From Betaproteobacteria bacterium (GTDB lineage Bacteria; Pseudomonadota; Gammaproteobacteria; Burkholderiales; Burkholderiaceae_A): 40,945 bases of DNA. The stretch spans positions 1 to 40,945 of the forward strand of contig JAGWWC010000010.1 in NCBI GenBank assembly GCA_018970545.1, in the 5' to 3' direction. This document shows, piece after piece, positions 36,064 through 40,945 of the stretch (the first letter of the stretch is position 1; each line of letters begins with the position of its first letter). Both the position numbers and the translations under genes were made by a program. Below the pieces are notes generated by a model. It did no database searches and was not told the DNA's origin. It saw nothing but the letters and a program-made list of their open reading frames with translations.

Positions 36064-36163
36064 TTTTAAAGGAGAATTGTCTTGGTCATTACAGGTTCCA
36101 GCTTTATACTAGTGGCGGGGACATAGGACGTCAATGATTTGTCCATGACAAAAGAGGGCTAAA
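36064..36163. promoter_or_regulatory. Divergent control region between gpx operon and litR-type regulator
   Basis: A 100-bp spacer with overlapping candidate promoters. Leftward (gpx): -35 TTGACG at 36134-36129 and -10 TAGTAT at 36111-36106, spaced 17 bp. Rightward (regulator): a weak TTGGTC (36083-36088) and TATACT (36105-36110), spaced 16 bp. The two -10 elements nearly coincide, so only one direction may fire at a time. A perfect inverted repeat lies at 36138-36152. The arrangement suits a MerR-family repressor-activator. Read by eye, not tested. Confidence 0.55.
36138..36152. promoter_or_regulatory. Candidate operator, perfect inverted repeat TTTGTC-CAT-GACAAA
   Basis: A 6+3+6 inverted repeat sits just upstream of the leftward -35 and between the rightward promoter and the TTG start of the regulator. 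Half-site-like TTGTC (36077) and GACA (36120) occur nearby. It is the best candidate binding site for the adjacent B12-MerR protein. I cannot compare it with a published LitR box here. Confidence 0.5.
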
Positions 36164-37102
36164 TTGGAACACCCGGACGCCGCAGCGATCACGCTGAGCA
36201 TATCAGCCGTGGAGCGGGATACTGGCTTGTCGAAGGACACCCTTCGTGTCTGGGAGCGGCGGTACGGGTTTCCCGACCCAATGCGGGACGCCTTTGGGGA
36301 GAGAATTTATTCCCTCGACCAAGTGGATCGGCTTCGGGCAATCCGCCGCCTGATGGATATCGGCCACCGCCCTGGCAAGATTATTGGCCTAGACATTGCA
36401 GAATTACACGCGCTTGCCGATACCTCCACGGGCTCGGGCAGCGTAAATCGGGCTGAGGCCGATCAAGACACCAATCCCGATCTCGCCCATTTGGTCGACA
36501 TCACCAAGTCCCACGACATCGAAGAGCTTCGCCGGCAACTCGGCCAGCGCCTGCTTCGGCTTGGTTTAGCGCGGTTTGTGACCGAAGTCGTTGCCCCCCT
36601 GACCCAGCGGGTTGGGGATGCCTGGTCCCGCGGCCAGATGGAGATCTACGAGGAGCATCTCTACACGGAGTCCATTCAGGTCGTGCTGCGCAACGCCATC
36701 AGCACCATCCCCCAGCCGGGCGATCGGCCCCGCGTTCTGTTGACCACATTTCCCTCCGAGGCTCATGGCGTCGGGCTCTTGATGGTGGAAGCACTTCTGG
36801 CGCTCGAGGGATGTCGATGCATCTCTTTGGGCACTCAGACTCCCGTCTGGGACATTGTGCTGGCAGCTTCCGCCCAGGAAATTGACATTGTTGCCCTGTC
36901 GTTTTCTCCGGTGATGAATCCTAACCAAGTGGTGGATGGGCTGACTGAGCTTCGGGCCAAGCTGCCGCGAAGCATTGAGATCTGGGCGGGCGGCAGATGC
37001 CCGGTCCTGCAGCGCCGCCCCCCGCCAGACATCAGGGTGGTCACGGAGCTGTCCGATCTCACTACTGGCCTTGCCGATTGGCGCCATCGGGCCTCCCGCT
37101 AG
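36164..37102 (+). CDS. litR: LitR/CarH-type B12-binding MerR photoreceptor regulator
   Basis: A 312-residue regulator. The N-terminal MerR winged helix has ISAVERDTGLSKDTLRVWERRYGF (13-36) and IYSLDQVDRLRAIRRLMDIGHRPGKI. The four-helix B12-cap and Rossmann domains follow (~105-312). Key residues fit adenosylcobalamin photoreceptors: Trp154 with Glu164-His165 (W-x9-E-H, the upper-ligand motif of CarH) and His201 in SEAHGVG as lower cobalt ligand, 36 residues after His165. In the dark the tetramer would bind DNA, and light cleaves the Co-C bond. Start TTG 36164 is preceded by GAGGG at 5-base spacing. It diverges from gpx. Its TAG stop shares CTAG with the phaM stop. A light role is strongly suggested, not shown. 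Confidence 0.9.
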   Translation: MEHPDAAAITLSISAVERDTGLSKDTLRVWERRYGFPDPMRDAFGERIYSLDQVDRLRAIRRLMDIGHRPGKIIGLDIAELHALADTSTGSGSVNRAEADQDTNPDLAHLVDITKSHDIEELRRQLGQRLLRLGLARFVTEVVAPLTQRVGDAWSRGQMEIYEEHLYTESIQVVLRNAISTIPQPGDRPRVLLTTFPSEAHGVGLLMVEALLALEGCRCISLGTQTPVWDIVLAASAQEIDIVALSFSPVMNPNQVVDGLTELRAKLPRSIEIWAGGRCPVLQRRPPPDIRVVTELSDLTTGLADWRHRASR

Positions 37103-37572
37103 GCCTCAGTTTTCTTATTTCCGCCTGGCCGCTTCGGGCTTTGAGGCTTCGTTTCCATCATGCTTTGTGCGCCGGCCTGGGCCGCCGTCATCATCTGGCC
37201 GAACTGCTGCTGCATAGCGCTCCACCACAAATTCGCCTGATCGGCGGCAGGGCCCGCTGGCGATTGGGCTGAAGACTGGCCCGCCTCTGCACCACCTGAT
37301 GTGGTGGCAGTGAACGCTTTGATGGCTGCGATGGTCCCACGTTGAACTTCGAGTCCCTGGATGGTGGTCTTCAGTAAAGTAAGGTTCAGGCTGAGCCACT
37401 GCTCGACGGCCTTGAGTTCGGAGATTCGTTTGTCCATCTCTTTGAGGTCAGTAAAGTCAAAGTTCGCCATGCCAGCCGGCGATGTTCCCATGGGCATTTT
37501 TCCCCATGGTGTGTTGAGAAGGTCAAAAGGATTGAAGGCTTGTGGATTTTCCATTGCAGTCATCGCTTTCAT
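37099..37572 (-). CDS. PhaM-like polyhydroxyalkanoate granule protein
   Basis: A ~157-residue protein. The block FTDLKEMDKRISELKAVEQW, then LLKTTIQGLEVQRGTIA, is the PhaM signature, a coiled coil. PhaM in Ralstonia eutropha activates PHB synthase and tethers granules to DNA via a Lys-rich C-terminus. Here the tail is Gln/Ala-rich and ends in a shorter basic stretch (SPKRPGGNKKTEA). Start candidates are ATG 37572, 37563 and 37554, none with a clear ribosome site. The PHB synthase genes are not in the window. It converges on litR with overlapping stop codons. Confidence 0.82.
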   Translation of the reverse strand: MKAMTAMENPQAFNPFDLLNTPWGKMPMGTSPAGMANFDFTDLKEMDKRISELKAVEQWLSLNLTLLKTTIQGLEVQRGTIAAIKAFTATTSGGAEAGQSSAQSPAGPAADQANLWWSAMQQQFGQMMTAAQAGAQSMMETKPQSPKRPGGNKKTEA

Positions 37573-37602
37573 TTGGGGCGTTGAATTGAGGATAGCGTAA
37601 GC

Positions 37603-38646
37603 ATGGCCGGGCTTGGAGCTCCACATTTGGTGCCGGTTCGTCCCTGGATTTCATGGAAACGAGCGGCCCTCATCGTGCTGTTGGCCCACTTTTTCATTCT
37701 GTTTGGGCTAGACGCGCTGCTGCGGCTTCTCGGTCCCCAGCAGCTGCCCGTATCGTTTCCAACGGGGCCCGTGAGCTTCCAAATGCTCCGAGAGCGTGTC
37801 TCGGCTGCCCCAACTCCGCCGCCCCAGCCATTTCCCGGTCTGAGTCAGATCGCGCAGCAGGATATTGCGAGCGCTCCAACGACTGACCAAACCCCGCTGC
37901 CTGCGAATGCTCCGCCAGCAGCCCAGTCGCCGAACTCGGGCGCCTCGAAATCAAGCGCTGAGCGGATTCCGCGGCCCGATGAGCTTCCTGGGGTCGGTGG
38001 GGTGGCACTCAGCGTCTTTTTTGGTGATCACGGTGGGAATACGCCGATTGCGACGGGCTCGATTGAAGTTAGCTTTCCTGCCGAGGGCCGTTACCAGATT
38101 CGACTTCTGACCAAGGCCATGGGCTGGGCCGCGGTATTCGCCCCCAACCCGCTATTTGCCGAAACCATTGGCCGCATCGGCCCCGGGGGTCTTCAGCCAG
38201 AGCGTTATACCCACCGATCACCCAGGGGCCGGGAGGAGGTCTCCACTTTCGACTATGAAAACGGAAAAGTAGTTTATTCATCGCTAAAAGAACCACTTCC
38301 TCTGGAAAAAGGTATTCAAGATCGCTTAAGTTTCATGATTCAGCTGGCTTGGATGCTGAAGATTGAGCCTGAGCGTTTTTCCGTTGGGGAGTCGATTCTT
38401 TTGCCCATGGCTGGCAGGAACAAGGTCGAGAGGGTGAATTTCACGGTGATCTCTGAGTCTGACATCGTGCTGCCCGGGGGGGTGATTGTCCCGGCGATTC
38501 ACCTCTCGACCTTCGGCCGGGGGGAGCGGATCAAGGGCCAAATCGACGTCTGGCTGGATCGAACCGATCGGCTGATGCCGGTAAGGATTCGCTTCGAGGA
38601 GGCCCGCGGCCAGATTCTCGATCTCCTGGCGGTTCGAAGCCCTTAA
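37603..38646 (+). CDS. DUF3108 envelope protein
   Basis: A 347-residue protein with one N-terminal membrane helix (~20-42, RAALIVLLAHFFILFGLDAL), a Pro/Ala/Ser/Gln-rich linker (~65-125) and a C-terminal DUF3108 domain (~135-347): YQIRLLTKAMGWAAVFA, REEVSTFDYENGKVVY and DVWLDRTDRLMPVRIRF. DUF3108 proteins are beta-rich, periplasmic and of unknown function. The membrane anchor places the domain in the periplasm. It diverges from phaM. The tRNA cluster promoter begins immediately after its stop. Confidence 0.85.
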   Translation: MAGLGAPHLVPVRPWISWKRAALIVLLAHFFILFGLDALLRLLGPQQLPVSFPTGPVSFQMLRERVSAAPTPPPQPFPGLSQIAQQDIASAPTTDQTPLPANAPPAAQSPNSGASKSSAERIPRPDELPGVGGVALSVFFGDHGGNTPIATGSIEVSFPAEGRYQIRLLTKAMGWAAVFAPNPLFAETIGRIGPGGLQPERYTHRSPRGREEVSTFDYENGKVVYSSLKEPLPLEKGIQDRLSFMIQLAWMLKIEPERFSVGESILLPMAGRNKVERVNFTVISESDIVLPGGVIVPAIHLSTFGRGERIKGQIDVWLDRTDRLMPVRIRFEEARGQILDLLAVRSP

Positions 38647-38647
38647 C

Positions 38648-38676
38648 TTGACGCCCTAGCAAGCAAATTCCATAAT
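38648..38676 (+). promoter_or_regulatory. Strong candidate promoter of the tRNA-Tyr/Gly/Thr-tuf operon
   Basis: TTGACG (38648-38653, five of six) is followed after exactly 17 bp by CATAAT (38671-38676, five of six). A GC-rich discriminator CGCGGG comes next, typical of stringently controlled stable-RNA promoters. The tRNA-Tyr 5' end is 15 bp past the -10. Confidence 0.75.
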
Positions 38677-38690
38677 CGCGGGTTCCTCGC

Positions 38691-38773
38691 GGAGGGGTGC
38701 CCGAGTGGCTAAAGGGGGCAGACTGTAAATCTGTTGGCTTACGCCTACGTTGGTTCGAATCCAACCTCCTCCA
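38691..38773 (+). tRNA. tRNA-Tyr (anticodon GTA), CCA not encoded
   Basis: A class II tRNA with a long variable arm. Acceptor GGAGGGG (38691-38697) pairs with CTCCTCC (38766-38772, one G-U), with discriminator A at 38773. The anticodon loop CTGTAAA gives GTA. The T-arm GTTGG/CCAAC holds TTCGAAT. The next bases are CCC, not CCA, so the end must be completed by the CCA-adding enzyme. It is first in the Tyr-Gly-Thr cluster. Confidence 0.95.
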
Positions 38774-38858
38774 CCCGTGCCCATCTGTCCGGGTGGGGTG
38801 GCCAACCCGCGGGAGTGGTTTCAGTTGTCGCAGGAGTGCTGGTTCGGATCAGCGCAGG

Positions 38859-38932
38859 GCGGGTGTAGCTCAATGGTAGAGCAGAAGCCTTCCAAGCTTA
38901 CGACGAGGGTTCGATTCCCTTCACCCGCTCCA
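38859..38932 (+). tRNA. tRNA-Gly (anticodon TCC)
   Basis: 74 nt including CCA. Acceptor GCGGGTG (38859-38865) pairs with CACCCGC (38922-38928), with discriminator T and CCA at 38930-38932. The anticodon loop CTTCCAA gives TCC, reading GGA/GGG. It is separated from tRNA-Tyr by an 85-bp GC-rich spacer in which I see no gene. Confidence 0.96.
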
Positions 38933-39003
38933 GAGTTTTGGGGCAAGCGATGGAAGTGCTGCGTTGCTGCTCCGGCCTTGAGGTGGTGGTGGTAAGAGTT
39001 AAC

Positions 39004-39078
<75 letters not shown>

Positions 39079-39118
39079 GAATTTTTTTGTCGATTGAATT
39101 TTTGTTGAGGAGTTGGCC

Positions 39119-40309
39119 ATGGCCAAGGGTAAGTTTGAGCGCACCAAACCGCATGTGAACGTAGGAACGATTGGTCACGTGGACCATGGCAAGACCACAC
39201 TCACGGCAGCCATCACCACGGTGTTGTCCACCAAGTTCGGTGGTGAGGCAAAAAAATACGACGACATTGATGCAGCGCCCGAAGAAAAAGCGCGTGGCAT
39301 CACGATTAACACCGCCCACGTGGAGTACGAGACCGCAAACCGTCACTACGCCCATGTGGACTGCCCGGGGCATGCCGATTATGTGAAAAACATGATCACG
39401 GGCGCTGCCCAGATGGATGGTGCAATCCTGGTGGTCTCGGCCGCAGACGGCCCCATGCCCCAGACCCGTGAGCACATTTTGTTGGCCCGCCAGGTGGGCG
39501 TGCCCTACATCATCGTGTTCATGAACAAGTGCGACATGGTCGATGATGCAGAGCTTTTAGAGTTAGTCGAGATGGAAGTCCGTGAGCTGCTCTCCAAGTA
39601 CGACTTTCCTGGCGATGACACCCCGATCGTGAAGGGTTCAGCCAAGCTGGCCTTAGAAGGTGATAAAGGCGAACTCGGCGAGGCCGCCATCATGAAGCTT
39701 GCCGAGGCCTTGGATTCCTACATCCCCGAGCCCCAGCGTGCCATTGATGGCGCGTTTTTGATGCCTATTGAAGATGTGTTCTCCATCTCAGGCCGCGGCA
39801 CCGTGGTCACCGGCCGTGTGGAGCGTGGCATTGTCAAAGTCGGTGAAGAGATTGAGATCGTGGGCATCAAACCCACCGCCAAGACCATTTGTACTGGCGT
39901 GGAGATGTTCAGAAAGCTTTTGGACCAAGGCCAGGCCGGTGATAACGTGGGCATTTTGCTTCGCGGCACCAAGCGCGAAGAAGTCGAGCGCGGCCAGGTG
40001 CTGGCTAAGCCTGGCTCCATCACCCCACACACCAAGTTTGAAGCCGAGGTCTATGTGCTCTCAAAAGAAGAGGGCGGCCGTCATACCCCTTTCTTTAATA
40101 ACTACCGCCCCCAGTTTTACTTCCGCACCACCGATGTCACCGGTGCAGTGGAGCTGCCCGCAGGCACCGAGATGGTGATGCCTGGCGATAACGTGAAGAT
40201 CAAAGTCGCCTTAATTGCCCCGATCGCCATGGAGCAGGGCTTACGCTTTGCGATCCGCGAAGGCGGCCGCACCGTTGGCGCAGGCGTGGTGGCCAAGATT
40301 ATTGAGTAG
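39119..40309 (+). CDS. tuf: Elongation factor Tu
   Basis: A 396-residue EF-Tu, the GTPase delivering aminoacyl-tRNA to the ribosome. G1 [10 protein letters not shown]2 [10 protein letters not shown]3 [13 protein letters not shown]4 NKCDM and G5 GSAKLA are intact, followed by beta-barrel domains II and III. The true start is ATG 39119 ([12 protein letters not shown]) with GAGGAG 6 bases upstream. A TTG six bases earlier is not needed. The gene lies behind tRNA-Tyr/Gly/Thr (tufB context) but directly before rpsJ (tufA context), which is unexpected. Confidence 0.98.
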   Translation: MAKGKFERTKPHVNVGTIGHVDHGKTTLTAAITTVLSTKFGGEAKKYDDIDAAPEEKARGITINTAHVEYETANRHYAHVDCPGHADYVKNMITGAAQMDGAILVVSAADGPMPQTREHILLARQVGVPYIIVFMNKCDMVDDAELLELVEMEVRELLSKYDFPGDDTPIVKGSAKLALEGDKGELGEAAIMKLAEALDSYIPEPQRAIDGAFLMPIEDVFSISGRGTVVTGRVERGIVKVGEEIEIVGIKPTAKTICTGVEMFRKLLDQGQAGDNVGILLRGTKREEVERGQVLAKPGSITPHTKFEAEVYVLSKEEGGRHTPFFNNYRPQFYFRTTDVTGAVELPAGTEMVMPGDNVKIKVALIAPIAMEQGLRFAIREGGRTVGAGVVAKIIE

Positions 40310-40328
40310 GCGGTTCAGCAGGAAGCGA

Positions 40329-40356
40329 CTGGCGGGCCCCCGGGGGAGTCCGCCAG
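40329..40356 (+). other. Stable hairpin in the tuf-rpsJ leader
   Basis: CTGGCGG (40329-40335) pairs with CCGCCAG (40350-40356). Between them CCCCCGGGGG (40337-40346) can fold on itself. A second stem, GTAAAG (40358-40363) with CTTTAC (40383-40388), follows. There is no T-run, so a leader structure or processing site is more likely than an intrinsic terminator. The strand given is that of the mRNA. Confidence 0.45.
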
Positions 40357-40410
40357 AGTAAAGCAGTCGGTCCCCCAGTGTTCTTTACCCGCTCTTTGGA
40401 GATCTGAACC

Positions 40411-40719
40411 ATGCAGCAAAAGATTCGAATTCGACTCAAGGCCTTTGATTACAAACTGATCGACCAGTCCGCCCTGGAAATCGTAGATACCGCTAAGCGC
40501 ACGGGCGCTGTGGTCCGCGGCCCAGTGCCCCTGCCGACCTCGATCCGCCGCTTTGACATTCTGCGAAGCCCCCATGTGAATAAGACATCTCGTGACCAGA
40601 TGGAACTCAGAACTCATCAGCGGCTGATGGACATCGTGGACCCGACTGACAAGACCGTAGATGCCTTGATGAAGCTTGACCTGCCCGCCGGCGTCGATGT
40701 TGAGATCAAGTTGCAGTAA
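40411..40719 (+). CDS. rpsJ: 30S ribosomal protein S10
   Basis: A 102-residue S10 (NusE), a ribosomal protein that also takes part in antitermination with NusB. The sequence [18 protein letters not shown], the loop [20 protein letters not shown] and the C-terminal [16 protein letters not shown] are standard. The ATG at 40411 follows a GGAGATCTGAACC ribosome site. It is the first gene of the S10 operon, followed by rplC after a 133-bp gap. Confidence 0.98.
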   Translation: MQQKIRIRLKAFDYKLIDQSALEIVDTAKRTGAVVRGPVPLPTSIRRFDILRSPHVNKTSRDQMELRTHQRLMDIVDPTDKTVDALMKLDLPAGVDVEIKLQ

Positions 40720-40748
40720 AAATTATGTAAACCCATCCCGAATTGAGT

Positions 40749-40778
40749 TTGCAGGGAACGGGAGACCAGAAGTACAAT
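40749..40778 (+). promoter_or_regulatory. Candidate internal promoter before rplC
   Basis: TTGCAG (40749-40754) and TACAAT (40773-40778), 18 bp apart, lie in the 133-bp gap between rpsJ and rplC. The -10 is good (five of six), the -35 weak. Downstream of the expected start site is the palindrome CCCGAATTCGGG (40789-40800), with a direct repeat of TCCCGAATT at 40736 and 40788. Confidence 0.4.
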
Positions 40779-40852
40779 AGAAGGCTTTCCCGAATTCGGG
40801 GAATGAATTGAATTTTTAGCCCCGGCCAATCGAAGTCGGGAACGGAGAAAAC

Positions 40853-40945
40853 ATGAGCCTTGGACTGCTCGGTCGCAAGGTTGGCATGACCCGTATTTTT
40901 ACGGACGACGGCGAAACAGTGCCGGTGACCGTAATCGACGTGTCA
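40853..40945 (+). CDS. rplC: 50S ribosomal protein L3, N-terminal part (3' end outside window)
   Basis: The first 31 codons of L3, an early 50S assembly protein near the peptidyl transferase centre. The start [20 protein letters not shown] is the typical L3 N-terminus. The ATG at 40853 is preceded by ACGGAG. The frame is open to the window edge. Confidence 0.96.
   Translation, partial: MSLGLLGRKVGMTRIFTDDGETVPVTVIDVS

Noticed and set aside
36068-36123. AAAGGAG followed by a 14-codon TTG-started frame on the + strand in the gpx/litR spacer
   Set aside because: Too short, no conserved residues visible, and it overlaps the promoter elements. It could be a leader peptide but evidence is only a purine tract.

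Overview
The window is about 41 kb of gene-dense bacterial chromosome with moderately high G+C. Gene content and order point to a betaproteobacterium, most likely order Burkholderiales. The supporting signs are atpA-G-D-C followed by hemE and priA, a tRNA-Arg(CCG) immediately before argS with a SPOR gene and dsbA behind it, dacA-dat-DUF493-lipB-lipA, adjacent birA and coaX, a PhaM-type granule protein, and the tRNA-Tyr/Gly/Thr-tuf cluster. Genes are packed very tightly: many ATGA or 1-nt overlaps within operons, four convergent pairs whose stop codons overlap, and no gene-free stretch longer than about 200 bp. I see no insertion sequence, prophage, CRISPR array or rRNA.

Layout. 1-4461 (+): end of the ATP synthase operon (atpA', atpG, atpD, atpC) and hemE. 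4462-4654: AT-rich spacer. 4655-6811 (+): priA. 6824-9930 (-): uup and ackA. 10108-13221 (+): tRNA-Arg, argS, SPOR protein, dsbA. 13218-14093 (-): rsmI. 14117-15286 (+): yraN and a two-BON-domain lipoprotein. 15283-17758 (-): copper ATPase copA and a CopZ-like protein, divergent from a TlpA-type thioredoxin (17768-18310, +). 18307-24434 (-): probable eight-gene operon vanZ-like, [2Fe-2S] ferredoxin, alpha/beta hydrolase, dacA-like, dat, DUF493, lipB, lipA. 24458-26143 (+): birA and coaX. 26157-36063 (-): a long compact operon, read from gpx to rfaE2. 36164-37102 (+): a LitR/CarH-type B12 MerR regulator, divergent from gpx. 37099-37572 (-): phaM-like. 37603-38646 (+): DUF3108 protein. 38691-40945 (+): tRNA-Tyr, tRNA-Gly, tRNA-Thr, tuf, rpsJ and the start of rplC.

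The accessory highlight is the 26.6-37.1 kb block. Its MerR regulator keeps the tryptophan, Glu-His pair and lower-ligand histidine of adenosylcobalamin photoreceptors. The divergent operon encodes a secreted glutathione peroxidase, FolE2, an FAD amine-oxidase-like enzyme, DUF1365, a Cfa-type methyltransferase, a chalcone-isomerase-fold protein, an MFS/GPH transporter, a DUF3833 lipoprotein, an SDR, a SnoaL-like protein and a diiron protein with acyl-ACP-desaturase-like motifs, ending in rfaE2. I infer a light/B12-controlled membrane-lipid remodelling and oxidative-protection system. Parts of it (LitR with cfa, DUF1365, folE) match known light regulons. The diiron protein, chalcone-isomerase-like protein and gpx in one operon, without a photolyase, look less usual.

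Other points of note are a full-length DacA-like protein that has lost two of its three catalytic motifs, a BirA with an altered biotinyl-AMP loop, and an apparent fusion of the tufB-type and tufA-type gene contexts at a single tuf.
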